The notes below the pieces were generated by a model that was given only the letters and a program-made list of their open reading frames with translations, ran no database searches and was not told where the DNA came from. Made by a program: the position numbers and the translations under genes. DNA of 64,000 bases from an uncultured Alphaproteobacteria bacterium (GTDB lineage Bacteria > Pseudomonadota > Alphaproteobacteria > Micavibrionales > UBA1664), in NCBI GenBank assembly GCA_943789475.1, contig CALSUG010000002.1, forward strand, positions 62,001-126,000, read 5' to 3'. Positions 30,307 to 39,514 of this stretch are shown one piece after another (the first letter of the stretch is position 1; the number at the start of each line of letters is the position of its first letter).

Positions 30307-31974
30307 ATGGCAGATGACAATCAAGAATATCGCGTTCTGGCGCGTAAATATCGTCCACAAAATTTCGATGAATTGGTCGGGCAAGACGCCCTTGTCACAA
30401 CATTAAAAAATGCGATAGATAGCGGCCGTATTGCACATGCATTCATGTTAACCGGTATTCGTGGAACGGGTAAAACAACCACCGCACGCATTATTGCAAA
30501 GGCATTAAATTATACAGGTGCCGATGGAACTGCAGGCCCAACAACAGGCGACACAAGCGATTGCGAAACATGCCAAGCCATTGCCGAAGATCGCCACCCT
30601 GACATCATGGAAATGGATGCTGCATCACGCACAGGAATTGATGACATTCGTGAAATTTTGGATGGCGTACGGTATGCCCCAACATCAGCACGTTATAAAA
30701 TATATATTATCGATGAAATTCACATGCTGTCCAAGCAAGCCTTTAACGCGCTTCTTAAAACATTGGAAGAGCCCCCATCCCACGTTAAGTTTATTTTTGC
30801 AACGACAGAAATCCGTAAGGTTCCGGTAACGATTTTATCACGTTGCCAACGATTTGACCTGCGCCGTATTGATGTTCCCGTTTTAAAGGATCATTTTGCC
30901 AATATTTGTACAAAAGAAGATGTAAAAGCAGAAGATAGTGCCCTTAATCTCATCGCACAAGCCGCCGATGGTTCAGTCCGCGATGGATTAAGCCTTCTTG
31001 ACCAAGCAATGGCATTAGGTGCATCCAACACAATATCAGAAAGCGATGTTGCAACAATGTTGGGTGCGACCGACCGTGTTAAAATTTTAGATATCATTGA
31101 AACATCCCTTGGTGGTGAGCCACAAAAGGCGTTGAACATCATGCATGACCTATACCGTATGGGAACTGATCCGCGCGTGGTTATTCAGGATATGATGGAT
31201 ATGGTGCATGGATTATCCGTTTTGGCATTAAATCCCGATGCGAATGTTGAATCATTACCCCATGCGGCAATGGACAAGGCCAAATCAATGGCGACAAAGC
31301 TATCCACGCCACAATTACAAAAAACATGGCAAGTTTTGTTAAAAGGATTAGGTGAATTATCAAACGCACCAAACCCACAAAAGGCGGCGGAAATGATTAT
31401 CCTACGCCTTATATATGCGGCAGATTTGCCAGATCCTGCCGATTTAATCCAAAAAATAAAAGACGGCAAAATTACGCTTGGTACACAACCACCCATGGTA
31501 CCCACACCTGATAACAGTGGCAATCAACCACAACTGCGCGCAATTGCAGGCGGAGGGGTAGTTAGCGAAGCAATGCCCGCACCACAATCACAAACGGCAT
31601 CGTCACCCGATACGATGCAGGCCATGATGGCATTATTTGAAAACCATGGCGAAGTCCTCATCGCCGCACATTTATACCAAGACATTGCCTGTGTAACACT
31701 CAAACCTGGTTTTTTTGAATTTAAATCATACCCAAATGCACCTACCGATTTGGCAGGGCGTGTACGAACACATTTGAATAATTGGACAAATGAAAAATGG
31801 ATGGTGTCTGTCGCTAATAACGCAGACAATGTAAAATCATTAGCAGAAATTAAAAAAGATATAGATGATGCCGATCACAATGCCGTTTTGGCACATCCAA
31901 ATGTAAAATCCGCACTGGATATATTTCCAGACGCAAAAATTGTAGAAATATTTAAAACAAACGAAGAGGATTAA
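30307..31974 (+). CDS. dnaX: DNA polymerase III subunit gamma/tau
   Basis: LARKYRPQNFDELVGQDALVTTLKNAI, LTGIRGTGKTTTARIIAKALN, YIIDEIHMLSKQAFNALLKTLEEPP. Confidence 0.98.
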   Translation: MADDNQEYRVLARKYRPQNFDELVGQDALVTTLKNAIDSGRIAHAFMLTGIRGTGKTTTARIIAKALNYTGADGTAGPTTGDTSDCETCQAIAEDRHPDIMEMDAASRTGIDDIREILDGVRYAPTSARYKIYIIDEIHMLSKQAFNALLKTLEEPPSHVKFIFATTEIRKVPVTILSRCQRFDLRRIDVPVLKDHFANICTKEDVKAEDSALNLIAQAADGSVRDGLSLLDQAMALGASNTISESDVATMLGATDRVKILDIIETSLGGEPQKALNIMHDLYRMGTDPRVVIQDMMDMVHGLSVLALNPDANVESLPHAAMDKAKSMATKLSTPQLQKTWQVLLKGLGELSNAPNPQKAAEMIILRLIYAADLPDPADLIQKIKDGKITLGTQPPMVPTPDNSGNQPQLRAIAGGGVVSEAMPAPQSQTASSPDTMQAMMALFENHGEVLIAAHLYQDIACVTLKPGFFEFKSYPNAPTDLAGRVRTHLNNWTNEKWMVSVANNADNVKSLAEIKKDIDDADHNAVLAHPNVKSALDIFPDAKIVEIFKTNEED

Positions 31975-31978
31975 AACC

Positions 31979-32299
31979 ATGGATATGATGAAAATGATGC
32001 AGCAAGCCAAACAAATGCAGGACAAAATGGTATCAATGCAGGCCGAAATGGAAAATGTAGAAGTCACAGGTCAATCAGGTGGCGGCATAGTTACCGTTAC
32101 GATGACTTGTAAAGGCAAAATGACAGCCCTTAAAATCGCCCCAGAGGTTATTACACCAGAAGATCCAGAAATGTTAGAAGACCTTGTTTTGGCCGCCGTG
32201 AATGATGCAAAGGCAAAGGGTGACCAAACATTGGCAGACCGCACAAAGGACATGATGGGTGGAATGGGATTACCCGCCGACATTAAACTGCCGTTTTAG
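31979..32299 (+). CDS. ybaB: YbaB/EbfC nucleoid-associated protein
   Basis: MMQQAKQMQDKMVSMQAEMENVEVTGQSGGGIVTVTMTCKGKM, downstream of dnaX. Confidence 0.96.
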   Translation: MDMMKMMQQAKQMQDKMVSMQAEMENVEVTGQSGGGIVTVTMTCKGKMTALKIAPEVITPEDPEMLEDLVLAAVNDAKAKGDQTLADRTKDMMGGMGLPADIKLPF

Positions 32300-32382
32300 G
32301 GCTTATACACAACAAATATCTTGACTTGTTCTTGATAATCCGTAATGTACGGCTTGAAATTTAAGAATTTGAGGAAAATACC

Positions 32383-32553
32383 ATGGCTAAAAAAGGTCCA
32401 AATCAAAAAGTGAAATTAGTATCATCTGCTGGTACTGGATATTGCTATTACACACGTCGTACAAAAAACCTGACTGAAAAAATCGTTCAGCGTAAATACG
32501 ATCCTGTTGTTAAAAAACACGTAGAATTCAAAGAAGATAAGATTAAATCATAA
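32383..32553 (+). CDS. rpmG: 50S ribosomal protein L33
   Basis: Manual translation [56 protein letters not shown] (56 aa; below track cut-off). Confidence 0.96.
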   Translation: MAKKGPNQKVKLVSSAGTGYCYYTRRTKNLTEKIVQRKYDPVVKKHVEFKEDKIKS

Positions 32554-32612
32554 TTTTTAATTTTATTGGTTGCATTGGGTATCGAAATAGTACATAAAGT
32601 CGATCTCCCTGT

Positions 32613-32644
32613 AAAACTCCGTCCTTTGTGGCGGAGTTTTTTTT
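32613..32644 (+). terminator. Rho-independent terminator downstream of rpmG
   Basis: aaaactccg-tcctttgtgg-cggagtttttttt. Confidence 0.85.
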
Positions 32645-32651
32645 ATATAAC

Positions 32652-32731
32652 AATACGACTTATTAAGTCGGTTAAGTTTAAATAAGCACACCTAACATAT
32701 TGATATTATTGATTCAGACTTAAACGACTTA
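32652..32731 (-). repeat. Dispersed intergenic repeat, copy B
   Basis: Reverse complement reads TAAGTCGTTTAAGTC ... TAAGTCGTATT; includes palindrome CGACTTATTAAGTCG at 32656-32670. Confidence 0.6.
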
Positions 32732-32846
32732 GGTTTTCCATCTTTATAATTGCATCTAATATATCGACGCAATTACCCCCTTGATACAATTACAGTACCT
32801 TAGAATCATCCAAACATGCAGCTTTTTAAACTCACCCCATAAAAAA

Positions 32847-32868
32847 AGCCCTACCAAATGGTAGGGCT
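32847..32868 (-). terminator. Rho-independent terminator downstream of IalB-like gene
   Basis: agccctacc-aaat-ggtagggct. Confidence 0.8.
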
Positions 32869-32887
32869 ATCTTAAAAACATACAAGA

Positions 32888-33418
32888 CTATTTCACGCCA
32901 CAGGCCTTATTAATTGCATCATGTGCACCACCCGATCCTTTTAAAGAAAAAGTATCCGTTGTTTTTGTACCACGTGATGACGTCCCCTTTACAACCATAT
33001 TTGATCCCTTACGGATGGATTCAGCAATTTTGTTATCTGTTGCTTGATCTGGCGTCCATGCCATATCTTTTTGTGTGAACAATGTGAACTTATTATTATT
33101 TACATCAACGGTGACATCACTGCCGTCTTTGTATGTATAACCAGTAACATAACTAAATACATTTTTCGTTTTTTCACCAGGACGATGTGTCACAAGCGCA
33201 AATACATCACCACGTTTTGTATAATTACCCTCGGCCTTTTTAGGTTGACTAACCATGTAACAAACTTTTTTATCATTTTCCGTGAATTTATAAGCCGCCC
33301 AATCACCAAAATTGCCAATAAGTGTTGGTGATTGTGCCATCGCTGGTGAAATCAAGGTACCAAATGCAAGCGTTGTTAATGTCAAAAAAGAGCGACGAAA
33401 AGTCATGTTTATCTCCAT
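32888..33418 (-). CDS. IalB (invasion-associated locus B)-family secreted protein
   Basis: Signal peptide ending SPAMAQ; GNFGDWAAYKFTENDKKVCYMVSQPKK; KMSNMVVKG-type C-terminal region and terminal ACGVK. Confidence 0.82.
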   Translation of the reverse strand: MEINMTFRRSFLTLTTLAFGTLISPAMAQSPTLIGNFGDWAAYKFTENDKKVCYMVSQPKKAEGNYTKRGDVFALVTHRPGEKTKNVFSYVTGYTYKDGSDVTVDVNNNKFTLFTQKDMAWTPDQATDNKIAESIRKGSNMVVKGTSSRGTKTTDTFSLKGSGGAHDAINKACGVK

Positions 33419-33520
33419 ATATTATCTATAGTTCATATTATTTACATGCATCATACGGCAGAAAAACGGCAACACCAAGACAAGCCTGACATCACGCGAC
33501 AGACTATGTGGATAAATAAT

Positions 33521-34087
33521 CTATTTTTTTGATGGTTGTTTATTACGATTTGAACGCAGGAATAAACGAAGTCCCTCTTGCGGTGGCATCCATTCTTCTG
33601 TTGGTCCACCTGCCATAATAGGACGAGGCGCAAAACGACCCGTTGACATCAGTCGATCGTACATGACGATTGCGCCCGCAACACCGACATTAATACAAAA
33701 CTGCATTGGAATTTTAATAACGTGATCCGCGCGTTCCATCATCTCGGAGGATACATTTCCCATTTCAGGCCCTAAAATATAGGCCGCCGCTTGCGGATGT
33801 TTAAAACTCGGCAATTCAATAGAATCCTCTGTAAATTCAACAGCAACAAGTGAACATTTTTTCGGCAACATAAAATCACCACCTGTTTCATATTCAAAAA
33901 ATGGTAAATTTTCCCATGCCTTTGATGTATCGGATTCACGCACTTGTTTTACGTTCAATTGCGCACCAACCGTAAAAAAAAAAGATGCACCAAAAGAATG
34001 TGCAGAGCGCACCATATTCCCTAAATTTCCAGGTTTAGTTACACCTTCAACCCCTATACCAAAATATCCACGTTTATTATAACTCAT
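33521..34087 (-). CDS. SpoU/TrmH-family RNA 2'-O-methyltransferase
   Basis: GVTKPGNLGNMVRSAHSFGA, AYILGPEMGNVSSEMMERADHVIKIPM, INVGVAGAIVMYDRL. Confidence 0.92.
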   Translation of the reverse strand: MSYNKRGYFGIGVEGVTKPGNLGNMVRSAHSFGASFFFTVGAQLNVKQVRESDTSKAWENLPFFEYETGGDFMLPKKCSLVAVEFTEDSIELPSFKHPQAAAYILGPEMGNVSSEMMERADHVIKIPMQFCINVGVAGAIVMYDRLMSTGRFAPRPIMAGGPTEEWMPPQEGLRLFLRSNRNKQPSKK

Positions 34088-34310
34088 ACGTTTATGATAT
34101 ATCGATAAAACACAAGATAATCAAGATCGTTCAATTAAATGATTTCAACAAATTTTACATATCTTTTTTAAAAATAAAGCCTCTCTTTATAAAATAAAAA
34201 GTATTATATATTTTTATCAAAAATTTGCATTTTACAATCTATATATGGTATCTAGTTATTAATATCATAAGAATAACAATAAATAATGATACTAAATGGG
34301 GACATAAAAA

Positions 34311-34805
34311 ATGACTTATAATACAATCAGTACAGGTGAAATTTGTCAAAAATACACATGTTATGACAATTTAAAAAATATGCAATGGCCTTCCGCTGTT
34401 CTTTCTATTTTTCAAAATATACAACAATCATCTAATCAAATTTTAGTTAAAAACAAGGCTCAAGATTCCATCCAAGGTGTGCGCTATATCCTTGATACAG
34501 AGCCTTCAAATTTACGACCAGTTAAATCATGGACAATTCGTATTGAAGAATGGAACTGCACGGCAAAAGGGACAATCAAGGCCAAAGATACTCTCTTAAT
34601 ACGCGTGTCAAATATCCCGCAAAACTGTAATGATTTATCCTATGCACAACATATCAAAGATATTTACGTGCAAGATATTCCAATGGATGTTTCATCCGAC
34701 ACTGCATTTAATGCCGTGATGGCCACATCAATTTTCATTTCAAAAATTAACGCTGGTCGTTTGCCTGATATTAAAAAGATATTATCACTCTATAATCTTG
34801 CATAA
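34311..34805 (+). CDS. Hypothetical protein
   Basis: 164-aa ORF with Shine-Dalgarno-like gggga and downstream terminator; no family recognised. Confidence 0.65.
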   Translation: MTYNTISTGEICQKYTCYDNLKNMQWPSAVLSIFQNIQQSSNQILVKNKAQDSIQGVRYILDTEPSNLRPVKSWTIRIEEWNCTAKGTIKAKDTLLIRVSNIPQNCNDLSYAQHIKDIYVQDIPMDVSSDTAFNAVMATSIFISKINAGRLPDIKKILSLYNLA

Positions 34806-34806
34806 A

Positions 34807-34829
34807 AAAAGCGCCGTAATGGCGCTTTT
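34807..34829. terminator. Bidirectional terminator
   Basis: aaaagcgcc-gtaat-ggcgctttt between convergent genes. Confidence 0.75.
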
Positions 34830-34850
34830 AAATACTTAAACGATTTTCTA

Positions 34851-35156
34851 TTAATCGTCTTTTTCGACAGTAACCTCTATGTCACCTTCTAAATCAGAAA
34901 GATCATCATCACTTTCTACGTCATCAATGCCATCATCAATATCATCTTCATCAACAGCAGCCTCTTTATTCTTCGCCTCAATTTCATCACGTTTTACCGT
35001 ATCTGGTACAATCGTTGATTTTGCACGACGTGATTTAACTTCAATTTCACCAGTAAATTCTGTCTTACATGATGGGCATATGATTGGTAATTTCCCAAAA
35101 TCATAAAACTTCATCTCGCATGATGTACATATTCTTTTTAAACCACGATTGGCCAT
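34851..35156 (-). CDS. TIGR02300-family (FYDLN acid) protein
   Basis: MANRGLKRICTSCEMKFYDFGKLPIICPSCKTEF plus acidic C-terminus. Confidence 0.93.
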   Translation of the reverse strand: MANRGLKRICTSCEMKFYDFGKLPIICPSCKTEFTGEIEVKSRRAKSTIVPDTVKRDEIEAKNKEAAVDEDDIDDGIDDVESDDDLSDLEGDIEVTVEKDD

Positions 35157-35262
35157 AAGCTGTTAACCTTTCTGCTCTTTATTCTTTGTTAAAGTTCAAT
35201 TAAACTCTTTATGAAACAATATCAATAGTAAACTGATTATTCACATCGTAAAGGATTTTTCC

Positions 35263-36393
35263 ATGCAAAAAAATATCGTTATATGCGGTTACAAACGCTC
35301 CCCCTTTCATTTTGCAAATAAAGGTGCGTTGGCAAAAGTAAGACCCGATGACATGGCTGCAGCTGTTATTAATGCGTTGCTATTGGAAACAGGTGTCAAT
35401 AAAGACGACATTGAAGACGTTTTAATGGGATGTGCATTCCCCGAGGCCGAACAAGGGTTTAACCTTGCAAAAATCGTAGGGCAAATTTGTGAACTACCTG
35501 CATCTGTTGCGGGTGCAACCGTTAACCGTTTTTGTGGATCATCCATGACAACCATGCATATGGCCGCGGGTTACATGCAAATGGGTGCGGGTGATGTTTA
35601 TATCGCCTCAGGGGTGGAAAGCATGTCACGCATTCCAATGGGTGGGTTTAACCCAATGCCAAATCCTGCATTGGCCAAAACATTCCCCGATGCATATATC
35701 AGTATGGGAACAACCGCGGAAAATTTAGCGAATAAATATGAGATTAGCCGTGAAGAACAAGACGCGTTTGCACTTGCATCACATCAAAAGGCATCAAACG
35801 CCGTTTCAACAGGTAAATTTGATGATGAAATCGTGGGCGTTGGTGAAGTTGCCGAAGATGGATGTATCCGCCATGACGCAACGTTGGAAGGTTTCGCAGG
35901 ATTAAAGCTAGCTTTTGATGAAAATGGATCTGTCACGGCCGGAACATCATCACCATTAACCGATGGTGCATCGGCGGTATTACTTGCAACAGAAGAATAC
36001 GCGGACAAACATGGTTTACCTAAATTGGCGCGTATCAAATCAATCGCAACAGCCGGATGTCAGGCGGACATCATGGGTATTGGTCCTGTGCCGGCAACGC
36101 AAAAGGCGTTGGATCGCGCAGGAATAACATTAGCCGATGTTGGGCTAATCGAATTGAATGAAGCCTTTGCCGCGCAAGGAATGTCTGTTTTGAAAGAATT
36201 GGGTGTTGAAAACACAGATCACGTCAATGTTGATGGTGGTGCGATTGCATTGGGCCATCCGCTGGGTGCATCGGGCGCACGTATTACGGGTAAATTAGCA
36301 TCATTGATGAAGCGTGAAGGCGTGCAATATGGCCTCGCGACAATGTGTATTGGTGGCGGTCAAGGTGTTGCGACAGTTCTTGAAAAAATATAA
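35263..36393 (+). CDS. Acetyl-CoA acyltransferase/thiolase
   Basis: NRFCGSSMTTMHMAAGYMQMGAGDVYIASGVESMS; ELNEAFAAQGMSV; GGAIALGHPLGASGARI; CIGGGQGVATVLE. Confidence 0.96.
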   Translation: MQKNIVICGYKRSPFHFANKGALAKVRPDDMAAAVINALLLETGVNKDDIEDVLMGCAFPEAEQGFNLAKIVGQICELPASVAGATVNRFCGSSMTTMHMAAGYMQMGAGDVYIASGVESMSRIPMGGFNPMPNPALAKTFPDAYISMGTTAENLANKYEISREEQDAFALASHQKASNAVSTGKFDDEIVGVGEVAEDGCIRHDATLEGFAGLKLAFDENGSVTAGTSSPLTDGASAVLLATEEYADKHGLPKLARIKSIATAGCQADIMGIGPVPATQKALDRAGITLADVGLIELNEAFAAQGMSVLKELGVENTDHVNVDGGAIALGHPLGASGARITGKLASLMKREGVQYGLATMCIGGGQGVATVLEKI

Positions 36394-36413
36394 ATATTTT
36401 AAATTTTAAAAAT

Positions 36414-36512
36414 AATGGTTGGGCGCGTATTACATTGGGTGATCGTCGTTCAGGATTTGTGCATGGTGATAATATTGCACGTCGTCCAACGGGTTACCGT
36501 TGCCCTAAATAA
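36414..36512 (+). pseudogene. Remnant C-terminus of an SH3-like domain protein
   Basis: Reads NGWARITLGDRRSGFVHGDNIARRPTGYRCPK* with no start codon or upstream domain; resembles DGWASVLLKTKTGQRNFWVSGQPQHIRSIGPSQRCQ of the next gene. Confidence 0.65.
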
Positions 36513-36592
36513 TTTAAAATATGTAAAATTTTATTGAGTTTTTTCTTAATTATTGTATGATACGTCATTGTAAAAAAACTGGAACCTTATTA

Positions 36593-37072
36593 ATGAAAAA
36601 AATAAACTGGCCAAAAGTAAACTTAACACGCAAACAGACCATCGCAGGCGGTGTTGCCGTTGCCGCATTTGGTATCGCCCTCGGATTCGTTGGAACAAAT
36701 GCTTTCCTTAACGATAATGATAGTCAACAACGTGCTGAGGTTGCACCAAATACAGAACCAACCACATTTAAACCATTGCCGCGCCCTAAAAGAATAGTGC
36801 CACGGGCTGAAACCTTACCGCCACAATCATATCGTGATTATACGCATTATGTTGTGTCCGATGGGTTAAACGTTCGTTTTGGACCCAGTACAGATTTTTT
36901 TCTTGCCACAGCAAAACCCTTAAAACGTGGAACATGTATTAGAGTTAATCACACTAGAAGTGACGGCTGGGCAAGCGTTTTATTAAAAACAAAAACTGGA
37001 CAAAGAAATTTTTGGGTTTCGGGCCAACCTCAACATATTCGCTCCATTGGCCCAAGCCAGCGTTGTCAATAA
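36593..37072 (+). CDS. SH3-like domain protein, membrane-anchored/exported
   Basis: TM segment near N-terminus; VVSDGLNVRFGPSTDFFLATAKPLKRGTCIRV. Track ORF starts at 36557; 36593 preferred. Confidence 0.78.
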   Translation: MKKINWPKVNLTRKQTIAGGVAVAAFGIALGFVGTNAFLNDNDSQQRAEVAPNTEPTTFKPLPRPKRIVPRAETLPPQSYRDYTHYVVSDGLNVRFGPSTDFFLATAKPLKRGTCIRVNHTRSDGWASVLLKTKTGQRNFWVSGQPQHIRSIGPSQRCQ

Positions 37073-37114
37073 TCGACATTGCCCTTTAATCCATTCGTCG
37101 TTATTGTCACCCTC

Positions 37115-37867
37115 ATGAGAAAAATGATTGTAACTCTCCTTTTATCTTCAACGCTTACCCTATCTGCTTGTCAAACAAGTCGTGATGGTCAGGCAACCAA
37201 TTGGGGATCATTGGCACAAGATGTCTTAAATAGTCAATTATTCCAATCCACCGCGATGAGCGCACTATCATCTAGTGAAATTTCCGCGGGCTTGCGTGAG
37301 GCATTGAATGTCGGGACAAATGCCGTCGTATCTCAATTGGGTCAATCGGGAGGATTTAACCTTGATCCACTCATTCGCATTGCTTTGCCAAAAGAATTAG
37401 AAACCGTTGATAATACCCTATCAAAATTGGATATGGACGGCCTTACCAAAGATTTAAAAAATCGTATGAATGCGGCGGCAGAAATCGCGACACCGCGTGC
37501 GAAAGAATTATTTGTAAATGCGATTACAAATATGACCATCACAGATGCTCAAAATATATTGGGTGGTGCAAATGACGCGGCAACGCAATATTTACGCCAA
37601 TCAATGGGGGCACAATTGGGAAATGATATATCACCTATTATCCAAAATGCGTTAAACCAGGCAGGCGCAATGCAGGCATATGACCAAGTTATGGGGCAAT
37701 ATCAAGCCTTACCATTCATGCCTGATGTAAAATCAAACCTAAATGACTATGTCGTTGATAAAGCATTGGACGGTATTTTTTATTATGTTGCACAAGAGGA
37801 AGCCGCCATTCGTGAAAATCCTGCGAAACGTGCAACTGAACTGTTACAAAAAGTGTTTGGGCAATAA
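37115..37867 (+). CDS. DUF4197-family lipoprotein
   Basis: Lipobox-like TLTLSACQT; SSSEISAGLREALNVGTNAVVSQLG...IALPKELETV. Track ORF starts at 37079. Confidence 0.88.
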   Translation: MRKMIVTLLLSSTLTLSACQTSRDGQATNWGSLAQDVLNSQLFQSTAMSALSSSEISAGLREALNVGTNAVVSQLGQSGGFNLDPLIRIALPKELETVDNTLSKLDMDGLTKDLKNRMNAAAEIATPRAKELFVNAITNMTITDAQNILGGANDAATQYLRQSMGAQLGNDISPIIQNALNQAGAMQAYDQVMGQYQALPFMPDVKSNLNDYVVDKALDGIFYYVAQEEAAIRENPAKRATELLQKVFGQ

Positions 37868-37870
37868 ATC

Positions 37871-38077
37871 ATGTCAGATAAAAAATTAATGGAAATCGAA
37901 ACCACATTAGCCCATCAGGAAAAAACGATTGCCGATCTTTCCGACGTGATTAATGATCAATGGAAAGAGATTGAAGCCCTTAAGCGTCAATTAAAAATGA
38001 CCAATAATAAAATTGAAGAGTTAGAATCCAGTGCGGGTCAACAGGATCAATCCAACGTTAAACCACCACATTGGTAA
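37871..38077 (+). CDS. slyX: SlyX-family protein
   Basis: METTLAHQEKTIADLSDVI-type coiled coil ending NVKPPHW. Confidence 0.88.
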   Translation: MSDKKLMEIETTLAHQEKTIADLSDVINDQWKEIEALKRQLKMTNNKIEELESSAGQQDQSNVKPPHW

Positions 38078-38334
38078 AAATGATGACAATTGAACACGAC
38101 ATTAAAGATATCAAAAACCGCAATAAACAGGTTGAAAGCGATAAAGCGTGGGAAGTGTCGAAAACACGCCGCTTTACAATTGCACTTATCACTTACCTTA
38201 TCGCGGTATATTATATGCGTATTTTAGGCATTGAGGATTACTATTTTCATGCTTTTGTACCAACTGGAGGATACCTTTTATCGACCCTTGCCTTACCAAA
38301 CATAAAGCGTATTTGGATCAAAATTATAAATTGA
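38071..38334 (+). CDS. Small two-TM hypothetical protein
   Basis: Overlaps slyX stop; hydrophobic helices. Confidence 0.6.
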   Translation: MVKMMTIEHDIKDIKNRNKQVESDKAWEVSKTRRFTIALITYLIAVYYMRILGIEDYYFHAFVPTGGYLLSTLALPNIKRIWIKIIN

Positions 38335-38365
38335 CATAAGATAGCAATTAAAGTATTATCATCCC

Positions 38366-39514
38366 ATGAAATTCAGGACATTTTTTGGATTATGTAGTAG
38401 CGGTACCGTCCTTGGTATAGGCGCAGCTCTATTTATAAATTCTGGCGAAATTACTACAGACACGCCATCTCCCGAAAACGGTAATGGCTTTACTTTATTT
38501 GATTGGGGATCCCCCCCTGATCGATCTCAATGGGCGAATACACTTCGCTCTCCTGTCAAAAGAACAGAAACAACACCTGAAGCATCCTCAATTATTACGG
38601 ATGATCGTCGTTCTGTCACAATGGCAGAAGAAAAATATGACGCAGTTGGAAATCTCAGAAGCAATATTGGATGGTGTGGTGCATCTATCACTCTAATTGA
38701 TAGATATACAGATAAACACGGCCGTGATATTATTCTAACTTCTGGACATTGTATCACCAAAGAAGGAAGCAACCAGATTGATATAAACTCCATTAATTTT
38801 ACAGCTAGCTATATTGATAAAAATAATCAATACCAAACATTCACATCAGGGGCATCTGAAGCTATAGCATGGAATGGTCGTCATGATTTCGCTGTGATAG
38901 CGCTCGAAAATCCTATTCCCGACGAAATTAAACCCGCACGAGGCATTCCTGATTACTCATTTAAAATAAATCAAAATATTTCCTCTGGCGGTTACTCTGC
39001 CGATATAAGTGAACTTACAACACATGACAATTGTCAAATTAAAGGTATTCACAGCAATGGTGTGTCAACAAATTGCGATATAACATCGGGTGATAGTGGT
39101 GGATTTTTATCAAATCCTACAACTAATAATACGCTCACAATTGTTGGAGTAAACACTTCTATCGGGAAAAATTTAACTACATATCATGATCCTATAAGAT
39201 CATCACTTTTGAACCAAATTTCTTTTTTACAACGAAGTCCTGTACCATCAACGATAATTTCAAAATTACAAAAAAAATCTACTAATTGCCTTATCGTAAC
39301 CGCAAATAACCTACGCGTACGCGAATGGGCAGGAACCGAACACCGTCAAATTACGTCTTTGTTTAATGGACAAGTTATTCCTATTTTACACAGTATTGAA
39401 GAAAATGTACCTGGTGATTGGGTAGCTGTAGAATTAGAAAACGGTCGTCGCGGCGTTGTTGCAACAAAATACAATGGAAGAACATTGGCCAGATTAACAC
39501 CATGCGGGTCTTAA
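38366..39514 (+). CDS. Secreted trypsin-like serine protease with C-terminal SH3-like domain
   Basis: Triad motifs ILTSGHC, HDFAVIALE, TSGDSGGF; C-terminus CLIVTANNLRVREWAGTEHRQITSLFNGQVIPI. Confidence 0.87.
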   Translation: MKFRTFFGLCSSGTVLGIGAALFINSGEITTDTPSPENGNGFTLFDWGSPPDRSQWANTLRSPVKRTETTPEASSIITDDRRSVTMAEEKYDAVGNLRSNIGWCGASITLIDRYTDKHGRDIILTSGHCITKEGSNQIDINSINFTASYIDKNNQYQTFTSGASEAIAWNGRHDFAVIALENPIPDEIKPARGIPDYSFKINQNISSGGYSADISELTTHDNCQIKGIHSNGVSTNCDITSGDSGGFLSNPTTNNTLTIVGVNTSIGKNLTTYHDPIRSSLLNQISFLQRSPVPSTIISKLQKKSTNCLIVTANNLRVREWAGTEHRQITSLFNGQVIPILHSIEENVPGDWVAVELENGRRGVVATKYNGRTLARLTPCGS

